The notes below the pieces were generated by a model that made no database searches, was not told the DNA's origin, and saw only the letters and a program-made list of their open reading frames with translations. A program made the translations under genes and the position numbers. From contig WION01000561.1 in assembly GCA_015039365.1 (NCBI GenBank), positions 1 to 33,761 on the forward strand: a stretch of DNA of 33,761 nt. Reading direction: 5' to 3'. This document shows, piece after piece, positions 17,881 through 27,655 of the stretch (its first letter is position 1; the number at the start of each line of letters is the position of its first letter). This DNA is from Amanita rubescens (Eukaryota > Basidiomycota > Agaricomycetes > Agaricales > Amanitaceae).

Positions 17881-18848
17881 GGACTATTTTGATGGTTCAA
17901 CCACTAAGGGCGTCAGGAGGTGCTCGTGTTTGCCTCAAAGCATATGCGATCACTATCATGCCTTGATGCAGTAAAACGTGAACCCTGTGTTCCTGGGAAG
18001 CCCCGCCAACAACAGAATCGGCTTAGATTGAATTTCAATGTTCAATGTTTATAGGAACGTGCAGCAGTGAGTCAATACCCGCACGCGGGCAAATGTCAAG
18101 CCATCAGCTCATTTTCGCATTTCAGCGAGGCAGAACGAGATGGTTAGAGGATATTGACTTACGATTGAGTGCAAAATTATCATTCTCCATATTTACGTGA
18201 ATTAAGCCCGTGATGGTCAGCCGCTGTTCTCCATTCGATGAAAGGGTTACGGGTTTACGCGGGGGTTGATACGAATCGTCAGGATTTGAGAATGGAGATG
18301 TGAGATCGACGCTATGCTAAATAGTATGGACACTGTGAACAGGTTTTATGACAGGAGACATGCGAGGAGCGCTTGGGCTGTGTTCTGGCTCGTAGTAAGG
18401 GCTGCGTGACCAGGACCCTATTATATTTTTTTGTTGTGAGTCCTTCAAGGCGGTGAAACAGGAAAGTCCGTTGGCTCACCAGTTCCTTTCTTTCGGCGTC
18501 CTTAGATCGCTATTATGTCGAGAGAAGTCGCGCTCGACAGGAGTTAATTTTTTTGTTCCCTTTATGAGTTCGGATGCTCGTATACACGATTTGTCCTACG
18601 CTATTTCGCCAGGCATGACAGCGCCACATACCACTAGGGCGCCTGGAGCCTTTCTAGCCTTGAAGGAGCTATATGAATTTTGCATCGCATGACCGGCGTG
18701 ACTATACTTGAAGTTGTCGACAGCATGTAATGCTGATCACCGATCATGATGCTAAAATACATGGATCACGGGAATGGCACGATGACCAAATTCGATAATG
18801 ACTCGCATGGTGGTTTTGCAACAGATTAGATAATTTTCGAGCACGTCT
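17881..18848. other. Intergenic region upstream of gene E
   Basis: No gene seen. One plus-strand frame (18453-18692) is open but shows no family motif or splice context. Confidence 0.35.
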
Positions 18849-19157
18849 TCACAGCTTGTCAAAATTTACCGCAAAATATATCTCCACAACGAACATAATA
18901 ACGGGAGAAGAAGTTGCGATTATAGAAGTCCTCAGCAAATCATTGATGCCAAGTAACTTTCCGAGGAACCGGATCTCGGCCGCCTCGAGTACATAAGGTG
19001 TTGTTATGTAATCTGCACTAAGATTGATTTGTGTCAATAACGGCGCAAGGTCATATTTTCGACTGACCTGGGCCCAACGGACTAGTCTTTGTGGGCCGAT
19101 CCCAAGAGAGACTTGCCGCAGGTACAACGTTTTCAAATATCCATTAGATTCCAACAA
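18849..19157 (-). CDS. Possible LRR-type fragment
   Basis: A 102-codon frame, MLESNGYLKTLYLRQVSLG... followed by LLTQINLSADYITTPYVL. Its Leu spacing loosely resembles F-box/LRR proteins. It probably begins earlier (upstream Leu before the Met) and may be the last exon of a larger or decayed gene. No reliable introns or partner exons were found. Confidence 0.3.
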   Translation of the reverse strand: MLESNGYLKTLYLRQVSLGIGPQRLVRWAQVSRKYDLAPLLTQINLSADYITTPYVLEAAEIRFLGKLLGINDLLRTSIIATSSPVIMFVVEIYFAVNFDKL

Positions 19158-19644
19158 AGATGCGGGGAAGTATCACTTGCTTATTTCCATGCTGATGTTT
19201 GGAACTTTAAAGCATACCCCTTTTTGCGCCGCCAACCTTTATACGGATGCCTTGCTTCTTGAACCGGAAATTGCACCAACTAAATCGAGTCAAATGCTGT
19301 GGTGTGAACGCCCTTTTGTCGCCTTAAACACTGCTAGCCGCCAACCCTAATAACATTATTCAAGCTAGCGGCACCGAGATATGTTTTTCCACAGCGTCGA
19401 CTACAGTGTGGGAGTAGATGCAGGAGGAAGATGGTCACAGTGAAAGGGTATCTTACTCATTGGACAGCCATGGTGCAGTGCGTCGTGTTGAGAACGTTTA
19501 GCTTCTAGTTTTGGAACTTGTCCGCCTGAATCAATTATGGAAAGAAAGACAAGTTTGTCCCATCCCCTGATCGTGCCCGATATTAATGCCCTGCGTTTCC
19601 TGTATGATATGGTTTAGTCTTTCCTAGACGGGCTTTGTGGTCTA

Positions 19645-20276
19645 TGCGGATGGAGCTAAGGTCGCAAAAGACCCTCGAGTCTTTCCTCAACGAAGCGAAA
19701 TGGGACCGTGCGGATACTGACGTCGAGAGCCTCTCAAAATTTCTCCCTTGACGATCCCTTCTGCCTCGTGAACCAGCCATCGAGTATCACCACAAGGACA
19801 GGTCGGAAGGTGAGATGGGTTGGCTCGTCCTCTCCGCCCTCCAAGTTCCTAGCTTACAGGTCATTCGTTTTCCCGGGAAACGCGAGAACATGCCGATCAA
19901 TGTCCATGACAAGGCAGCTCATTCTTATTCGGAATCTTCGGTTGACATCCGTTTCAGAATGCCTTCAAGTTCTCCCGAGAAGGTTGACGAACTAGCGAAA
20001 AAATGGAAATATGAATGGATGACAGAGGTAAAATCTAGGCTTTGGGAAGATTTCAGTGATCATCTTTGCCAATGTTATACAGTGATCGGCGACTGTACAG
20101 GCCCAGCCGAGAGTTTGTGTTCGGCATCTGGTAAACGGATCACTAGGCGAGAATGGTTTGCGGTTGGCATGGAGGACAGCGACATCGCCATGAAACGCCC
20201 GGTTGTTTCCCGTCCCAGGTATCATGACCATCAGCACCCAAAATGTTATACACGAAAGGGATGGTCACGACCATAA
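19645..20276 (+). CDS. Hypothetical gene candidate, probably two exons and broken
   Basis: A plus-strand frame starting at ATG 19645 reads MRMELRSQKTLESFLNEAKW and continues with charged residues until a TGA at about 19749. The same frame then reads LPREPAIEYHHKDRSE up to a GTGAGA donor (about 19811). A 50 nt intron ending CTTACAG at 19860 leads to a long open frame containing SPEKVDELAKKWKYEW, VKSRLWEDFSDHLCQC and RREWFAVGMEDSD, stopping at 20276. Composition is that of a real globular protein, but the TGA breaks it. I do not recognise a family. Confidence 0.35.
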
Positions 20277-20683
20277 CAGCCGGTGGCATTGAAAGCGATA
20301 GTATCGGAAGACTTTGATGGAAGATGCCAACGTGCCTGAAATGAGGCAACTCGGGGTTGATTGATGTGCATTTACTCGCTAAGAGTGAAGGGAGAGCCCG
20401 TCACTCTGACGGAAGGAAGGAAGGTGGGGTAAAGGGTCGCTGTGGCCAATAATGCGGCTTTAGTCAACGATGTTTTTTACGGGGTGTTTGATATTAACGT
20501 ACAGGTTTCAGCCTTTCACTTTTCATAACTCTGAGCAACGCATTTATAAAAAAACAACCCGCTGACATCGCTAGCGATTTGAAAGAACTGCCTGGCGTGG
20601 GCCCAAGTGCAACCATTTCGCTGTACCGTTAAATTGCGACCTGTGATTGAAGCAACCTGATTCTGTACTTTTCAACCACATAC

Positions 20684-21149
20684 GTGGAAGATGCTAGCCC
20701 ACTCTGTAGCCCCACAGTCGGTACAGTGAAGACATCAACTGATGGAACCATTCTGGACGAAATCCAGAGGGCTTTGAGGGTAAAATTAGATGCAACTTCG
20801 GCGGCGTTGCATCAAACGATGTTTATCTTGAAGAAGGGGATGTCAAGAAAAGGCGAACGAGAAGAATATGCGACCATACACTGCGCAGCGGATGAAAACT
20901 ACGGAGATGACATCACCCACGCCTCGTGGTAAGGTGTTAGAGGGGAGGATAGGATACCATCTTGCGGAAATGAGACACGTGGACGTTGAAGGTTGAGCGC
21001 TAGGTGATGTTGACGCGTCGGAATACGACGATGACATGTGTTGTTTGAAGGGCGTAATGCAGGGGATCTACACGAAGTCAATACGCGACAGAAAAAAGGA
21101 CGATTGTAGAATAACACATTACTCAAAGCGCTTTTGCCTTATAACCTAG
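20684..21149 (+). pseudogene. Coding-like segment in shifting frames
   Basis: The frame 20684-20932 (MEDASPLCSPTVGTVKTSTD...) is followed in another frame by TPRGKVLEGRIGYHLAEM, then a TGA, then ALGDVDASEYDDDMCCLKG and a stop at 21149. Both parts have protein-like composition. The switch and the internal stop suggest a decayed gene or unresolved introns. No family was recognised. Confidence 0.25.
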
Positions 21150-21829
21150 TCCAAAAATTCGACCTGCACGCAGCTCGAACAGGGGATGGCACTGCATTGC
21201 CCTTTTTAAGTATTTTGAGCGTCGCGTTCTCCACCAACGAGGTTGATAAGATCATATCGAGGGCTGAACGACGCATTAGTTAACATAGCGCCCATAATAT
21301 AACATTTCTGGATGCTTAACTGTTCGTTTCTTCTGCGGAGGCGGAGAAGACATGTGCGCCGTGGGAATTTCAAAAATTCAGCCTTGATCCGATACTATGA
21401 CGGTCAGTTACTTCTCGGAAGAATTTTAAACGTGCTTTGGTTCGACTCGAAAGTCTTAAGCCCGGGACCCACGACAAGGAAGCACGAGGAGATAACCCCT
21501 TTCCCGGGAAAAAGGAAACACGCACCTTAACACCTTCAAGGAGACGTAACTAAAAGAAGAGTCAAGAGAGAGACGGTTTGAAACAAGGTGTGCAAATTGA
21601 AACATTGGGGTCAGGAAACCGCGAGCAGCGAGTAGTTTGGCTAGGACTCTCACTGTCCACGATCTCCATCATTCCCTCTTGACGAAAAAAGAAGAAAAAA
21701 GAAGAAGAAAAAATGAAACCTACCGATCTGGGTACGAGTCACTTGCTTTGCCGTCATCCTCGTATGTTCTAGATATCGATGTAATCTAGGAACTTTAGAT
21801 GTTCAGGGGGAGCAAGAAGAGACAGGAAA
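21150..21829. other. Intergenic, low complexity
   Basis: No gene seen. There is a purine-rich AGAAGAAAAAAG tract at about 21680-21715. Confidence 0.35.
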
Positions 21830-21849
21830 TGAAAGGAACCTCCGCTCCT

Positions 21850-23500
21850 GATGATGGTCGCCCGCCGTGGCTTGCCGTTCCCCATGGATTCGAGAGAACA
21901 CCTGCGACAGTGGAGACGTCAAGGATCAAGGGGAACGAGAAAAGAAATCGATTGTCTTGACCCGTCGTCGCCCACCGGTCTTGACGTTCGCCCGTGAAAA
22001 CCAGCAACGTTGACAAAAGAGACGCAGGAACGAAATGAAAAATAAACGCCCATTCTTCATTGACTTCATAGTCGACCGCTCCGGCTTGATGTTCGCCCGT
22101 GAAGAGGGGCAACCCCCGGCTCTGATGGAGACATCAACTACGAAAATAGCGAAGAAAGAAGGGAACGAAATAAAATTTGTTCATCTCGTGTCGAATCTTC
22201 TGCCCGTCGCCGCCCGCCTGATTTAACGTTCGCCAATGGGAACCTGTGGGTATCAGCGTTGTTGATGAAAAGTCCGATTGAAAAAGGAAAAAAAAGGGAG
22301 AGAGAGAGAAAGAAGAAAGTACGAAACCACATTGAAGCGTTTTTTTATGTTTTTAACTTTTTTTTTTCCTTTTCCCTTTTTCCGTTTTTTTAAAAGATTT
22401 TATGCGCATATGGGTATATGGGGATCGTCCGCCTGGAGTTGACGTCCGTCCATCTAGGGAAGCCGAGCAAGGAAGCAGCCAAGAGAAAGAGAGAGCAATC
22501 CAGATATGGGTTTTCTTTGCACTTTAGACTTTTTTTTGTTTTTTGTTTTCATGAAAGCGAGCAATGGAATCAGAGACGAGAGACGAGAAAGGTGCGCCAG
22601 CGCTCTAGATGGTTTCGGGTTTTCATTTTGACCGTTGTTTAGTGAATTGACCAACAGCCAGAGCCAGGGGGAGAACAGAAGCAGCCGCAGAGGGAAACGG
22701 ATCCAGAGGAACAGAAATTATTACTTTAAGGCCAGGCCAGGCCGCGGCGACGAAGGATTTGGACGTTACGTCGATGGAGAAGAAATGAACCACGCATCTT
22801 TCTTCGTCTGTCCCCCGCGGCATATTCTCGGATCTTTATTCGTTTCGCCGTCGCCCGCCTCACTTGATGTTCGCCCGCAAGCTTAAATTGTCAGCCGTGA
22901 AAGCGGGAAGAGGGACAATGCGGATTGAAATTGAAGAGAGGGAAGAAGAAAGGATAGCGAATGACCTACATCGCCGTATCGGCAAATCGCATTCTTGATT
23001 CGTGGCACACTGCCGCCCGCCCCGCTTGATATTCGCCCGTAAAGTCAAGAAGAAAGATCTGCAACCAGCGAGATGAGAGACGAGAGAGGTGTGCCAGCGC
23101 TCTCGACTCTTTTCGGGCCTATCCTCTGCTACGATCTATCCAGCGCCTGCTTTTTCGTGGATTTTGATTGGTGTCCTCGCCGCCCGCGTCGCCTGACGTT
23201 CGCCCGTGAGCTACAAGAATCAGCCATAGAAAGGACAATGCAGAGCATGGACAAAATCGAAGAAAGAAGAAAATAGGACCCACGCATTTCCGTATTGGAA
23301 AATTTGTTGTGGCACTGTCACCCGCCCAGCTTGATGTTCGCCCGTAAAGCCGAAAGAAATATCTTTACCAATGGAGACGTCAACGGCAGAAGTCAAGGAG
23401 ATCATGAAAAGAGACGAAATCTGCCATCTTCCATTGCGTAACGATTCCTCTTCCCCTCATCGCCCGTTGGCTTGACGTTCGCACATAGGAATCTGTGGGT
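21850..23500. repeat. Field of degenerate repeats with a CGCCCGCC/TTCGCCCGTGAA core
   Basis: At least nine plus-strand copies of a roughly 30-bp core, CGCCCGCC-N4-6-CTTGATGTTCGCCCGTGAA, occur near 21858, 21968, 22075, 22208, 22850, 23013, 23178, 23315 and 23462. They are separated by 110-640 bp of purine-rich sequence such as GGAGACGTCAAC and GAACGAAATGAAA. Copies vary (GATGTT, GACGTT, GATATT). Open frames here are short and alternate, so I see no gene. Confidence 0.65.
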
Positions 23501-23850
23501 ATCAGCAACATCGACCGAGGAGACAAAAAGTCCGATTGAAAGAAGAAAAGAGAAGAAAGTACGAAACCGCTTCTAATCGTTTTATACCCTTTTTAAGTTT
23601 TTTTTTGCTTTGTTTTTTTTCGGCTTTTTTTTAAAGGTTTTATGCGCATATAGGTATATGTGGGTCGTCCGCCTGGAGTTGGCGTCCGTCCGTCTAGTGG
23701 GGGTATCGGGAAAACCAAGCAAAGAGATAAACAAAAAAAAGAACGAGCTAGTTCCGGGTTTTCTCCGAGTTTTGAATTTTTTATAAAGAAGCGAGCCATT
23801 GAACCAGAGGAAACAAGGGAAGGAGAAAGGTGCGCCAGCGCTCTAGATTT
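22203..23850. repeat. Duplicated block of about 0.4 kb, 1.25 kb apart
   Basis: Sequence 22210-22620 resembles 23460-23860 in the same order: CTGTGGGTATCAGC, AAAAGTCCGATTGAAA, GAAGAAAGTACGAAACC, a poly-T tract, TTTTATGCGCATA, GTCGTCCGCCTGGAGTTG, CGTCCGTCC and GTGCGCCAGCGCTCTAGAT. A partial third echo of the last motif is near 23090. This points to tandem duplication of a unit of about 1.25 kb. Confidence 0.7.
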
Positions 23851-23949
23851 TGAAATCATCCTGAATTGCCAGAGGTTACCAGAGCAAGACACGGGCCCGA
23901 GGACAGACGCGGCGCTGGTGGCGACTGTAATATAAAAAAGTCATGCCAC

Positions 23950-24265
23950 CCGAGAAGAGATGAAAGAATAAACACCCCGCGCTCCACTCTGAGATGATCT
24001 TCTTCCATCGTGGGTTTTCATCCATGCCCCGCGGTCGCCTGGGAAATACAACGTCAGCCATGGCACTAGGAGAGAACGGAAAAGAACGCTTTGAGCCCGT
24101 CATCTTGTTCACCATCCGTGCAACTTGCAACGTTCTGGAGTCGTCCCGCTGTCGCCGAATACTTTCCCACCCATACCGGAGAGTGAACAGCACGGGCTTG
24201 GTCAGGGCTCGCACCCTCTACTCTCGGGTCTGGCAGCATCGCAAAGGGATCCAGATGACGGCTTG
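23950..24265 (-). repeat. Dispersed repeat, copy 2
   Basis: This is the partner of 16062-16388, same orientation. It shares CCATGGCACTAGGAGAGAA, ATACTTTCCCACC, CGGAGAG and GAACAGCAC. The minus-strand frame gives VLFTLRYGWESI and FSPSAMADVVFPRRPRG. No transposase or reverse-transcriptase motif is visible. Confidence 0.5.
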
Positions 24266-24329
24266 ACCAGAGCGCGTCTCATCCACCCCCTGCTAGCGTC
24301 GGGTTTCCCTCCGTATTCGGCTTGAAGGG

Positions 24330-24690
24330 ATGGTCGTCAGACATTGGTGGTTATTCTTAATAGAACGACCGCTCACCAACATTTCTGTTTTTCCACTTGC
24401 CCCCAATATTCCATTGAACCTAAAAAAGTTAGAGAAAGTACGGAAGAGAAGGGAGGGTGGTTGGAGAGAAAAAGAGAGACGAGATATGAGAACTTACACG
24501 CTGCCGGTCGCCAGTCGCCAGTGCTCGGGAATCTAGAAAAAACAATCGAAGAAAGGGAGAGAAGAAAGGAACGGAAAGAGAGGGAGGAGGGAAAGCGATC
24601 AGAAAAACAAACCAAGGGCTCTCATCCCTGCTATCCAAGACGCTTCGCCCGGCGCCTCAATGGTACTGCGGCTATATGAGAAAGGGCAGG
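24330..24690. other. Purine-rich stretch, no gene
   Basis: Long GA-rich runs (about 24430-24620) of the type GAAAGGGAGAGAAGAAAGG. Open frames on both strands here are by-products of the biased composition. Confidence 0.4.
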
Positions 24691-24693
24691 CAT

Positions 24694-25781
24694 CTAGAGC
24701 AAGTGGAACCGTACCAAGACGTATTTTCTTCTTCCGTCGGTAATGCCCCCGAAGGTCCAGGGGAGCCACAGCGCGTACCATCTCCTACGATCTGATGGTC
24801 CCTTAGCACCGTCGTCACCAGTGAACATCTGCGCCGTTCCGTGCCAATCCATGTCCAGGCAGAGTCCCTTCACCTCCGAACCGTTGTACCCATCCAGGAA
24901 CGACTCGTCAAATCCTTCTAACTTGGTTTTGGATCCCGGTTCGAGGAGTCGCCATAGACACGAATTTGGCCATTTCCCGGACTGTAGTTCCACGGACATC
25001 GAGAGTGGTATTTTAAAGTAGCCCAGCGGTTGTTCGCTTTCAGCCCCTTCATCAGGCACCCTGTCGGCCTCGGCCTTCCTTTCTTTGATGCGGGCATCCA
25101 CCCATCCGCGGGTACTGTCATCGCACAAGTCCAAAACGTCACTCAACGACCATGGACTGTAAAGTTCTTGTATGGAACTGCATTCATCGTCGGCATCCCA
25201 ACCGCTTTCGTCAACCTCTGACTCGAGAGCGATGGGCACATCACCTAGACAGTGGCACTCTGGAGGATTTTCTATGTCGCCGTTGAACATGTTAAGATGA
25301 AAATTGTTATGGAGGAATGGGCTTCACTTGCCTCCAGCGACGGACGCGGCACCGTTGTTGGGACGAGCATCATGATTGGGCGTGATGGCTAAGGCACCCT
25401 TGTCAGCCTTCGTCTAGCCGTGTTTTTTGCCGTTCTTACCTTGGTCACCATTTTCCTTACTCAACGTGTTCTCTGCACATGCCAAAGTCAGACTCGGGTC
25501 CCTAAGAAACGTGGCAACTTACTTTTTCGTACTAAAGCGCCCCGCGTCCCAGAAGACGTCAGCTTCGCCAGCGAGGTTAACATCTTGCGTTTGACACTCG
25601 AGAACAATTTTCTCGGTTTTCTATGCGTGCTCATCAACTTGAATGGCAGAAAGGAGACCCACCTCTTTGCAGCCGTCAACCCACTACGGCGCCCGCCCGC
25701 GGTGCCGTCTTTGGTGGATGAGGCGGTACCATTGTCATGATTGACGATGGGAGTAGCACGGTTTTCAAAGTGGTTGTTCAT
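24694..25781 (-). CDS. Hypothetical protein, four exons with a GC-AG intron
   Basis: Proposed exons are 25781..25523, 25472..25440, 25388..25332 and 25271..24694. Intron 1 (50 nt, GTAAGT...CTGAC...TGCAG) and intron 2 (51 nt, GTAAGA...CTGAC...CTTAG) are strong. Intron 3 (60 nt) uses a GC donor (GCAAGT) with CTTAAC and a CATAG acceptor. The spliced length is exactly divisible by three and gives 308 aa. The N-terminal part is basic (KRWVSFLPFKLMSTHRKPRK) and the C-terminal part acidic and Trp-rich (DMDWHGTAQMF, WYALWLPWTFGG). Alternatively there are two genes: the first ends GGK-TGA at about 25328 and the second begins MFNGDIENPPE at 25290. No family was recognised; there is no signal peptide or membrane segment. 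Confidence 0.55.
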
Positions 25782-26670
25782 GGTGTATGATATGATATGA
25801 GCGATGGTTATGCAGTATCACAGACGGTAGTCGCAGGTTTAGGTGAAGAAAAGAAGGGCTAGGGGCGGTTGGATTGTTTTGAGTTGGTGGCTGACCATTG
25901 TGATCTGGGCTGACAGTCCATCCTGCTCCACTCTCCGTGCCTCGAACACGCCAAATTCGCATATGATTAGCTTTTTCGAATCCAAGAGATCGTCCGGTCA
26001 ATAAATAGCTAAATTTGAATGTGTTGTATTAGATATTTAGTGGGAGCCAGGTGCGTACTCTGAAGACATTTTCAGACGTGCCAGCCTAAAGCCTATTCAG
26101 TCCAGACCCTTCCCATCAACTGAATAGGGATGCATGGATATAGGCGTTTCTTAGTGTCATACAAAACTTTCGCAGTCGCCATTCGAGGCACTGATCAAGG
26201 TATGTCCACGTCCAGCGCCAGCGCCGCCGTGACGTCACCGGGTCACTCACTTCACATCTCATCTACAGCCTATATAGAGTTATGGTCTGAGGAGGCCTCA
26301 ACCTTACGCCAGGAGCGTAACCAGAAAAGGTTTGCTTTAGAAACGGAGACTCCTCGCTACCATACACTAAAATATAACACGAATCTTCTCCTCCCAGGAT
26401 CTTTCGCTCGATTCTGCTTGATACTAAAAGCTTCGCTTATGGCCTGGAGTTGATTCCTTCAACACAGTTGTCATTGTCCCTCCTCCTTCATATCGAATAA
26501 GCCCACCACCACTGCTATTGCCTACGGTCCTACTTAGCGAGAAGGGCCGGTCCGAGACCGCCAGTGACGGAACGATCGCCAGCACGAGTTGCCGCGAGCT
26601 CAGTGCTTTCAACACCGCGGCGCACGGCGACAACAGCCAGAAGCACACTGCGTGCTCAGACCATGCACTA
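25782..26670. other. Intergenic, no gene seen
   Basis: This holds the promoter side of the 24.7-25.8 kb gene. Short frames on both strands (26130-26453 plus, 26424-26684 minus) have no motifs that I recognise. Confidence 0.35.
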
Positions 26671-26680
26671 CGTTCCCGAC

Positions 26681-27100
26681 TCACCGGCGCTCAGCTGTAC
26701 GATCACGCCGAGCAACGATATCTTGATGCTCTGCCTTGTCATCACTTGGCCAGTGACCTTCTTTCAAATGCTTCGTAATGTGCCTGCCTTTGTCAATTTC
26801 TTCAGCCGCTGCTAGTAATTGTATCCTGTGCACGGTTGAAATATTCACGCATGTCATTGCCAGTCCCAAACGTCGCGATATCACGAACATTATGTTCGTG
26901 CAGGATTGCGTAAATGTCGCCTTCTTTGTCAATGTCATTGGCAACGAGTACTAGCCAATAATCTCCAAGGAAACCGAGTACAGCTGACTATATGCGAGAG
27001 GTATGCGAAACACGGGAGGAACTCCGAACTCGCCTTCGCTCTGGCTCCTGTCAAAGGTCAATCAAAGTCTGACAGGTCCTCGTGTGCAGCATAAACGTTA
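26681..27100 (-). pseudogene. Decayed fragment, possibly of a fungal-type (FunK1-like) kinase
   Basis: The minus strand reads FLGDYWLVLVANDIDKEGDI, then AILHEHNVRDIATFGTGNDM before a TGA. In a shifted frame it continues LLAAAEEIDKGRHITKH and stops at 26681. The pattern Glu-Gly-x-Ile-Tyr-x-x-Leu-x-x-His-x-Val-x-x-Ile resembles the N-lobe of mushroom FunK1 kinases. No catalytic HRD or DFG motif is visible nearby, so assignment is weak and the copy is presumably dead. Confidence 0.3.
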
Positions 27101-27655
27101 AAACCAAGATCGTACCGGCTCTGGCAGGCTCATGGCACAGTTGTGGAGATTGCTGGATAACCTAAGATGATGATACGTACCATAGTCACGAGCTAACCTA
27201 ATGTCAACTATACCTCGGACCGGGTAAACCCAAATGGCGATCGTTGACTTTCATATGACCAGACGGCCTCTACGTTCTGGGGTGCAATCTCATTTCCACC
27301 TGTTTCTATTCGAAATGAATGCAAATTGATAGAGTTGTACATGATGTAATTGTATGCATAGGTTCACGATGCGGAGCGTTTCCTGTCCCGTTACATGTGT
27401 CATAATCATAGTACATACAAGGGAGTTGCCTGATCTAGTTGTTGAGTATGCGCAATGCAGATTGAAATGAATAATGACGAATGTGTCGTAATAAACCCGA
27501 ATAAATACCAATGCAAATGCAAAGTCAATGATGATGGGTAATATATTTCCAGAAGCTCGTGTACACCACAAAAAGAATGTGAACGATGAAGTCTGCCGAG
27601 AATAAGGTAAGGACCAGATCTGATGATGACTCGACGTGCCTTGCGGCAATAATAC
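27101..27655. other. Intergenic, 3' side of the kinase gene
   Basis: No gene seen. A strong splice donor (GTGAGT, about 27657) overlaps the kinase stop codon. Splicing there to either nearby acceptor would still create TGA, so the protein end is hardly affected. Confidence 0.35.

Noticed and set aside
24373..24679. Overlapping frames on both strands in the purine-rich stretch
   Set aside because: Biased GA/CT composition lacks stop codons by chance; the translations are low complexity with no motif.
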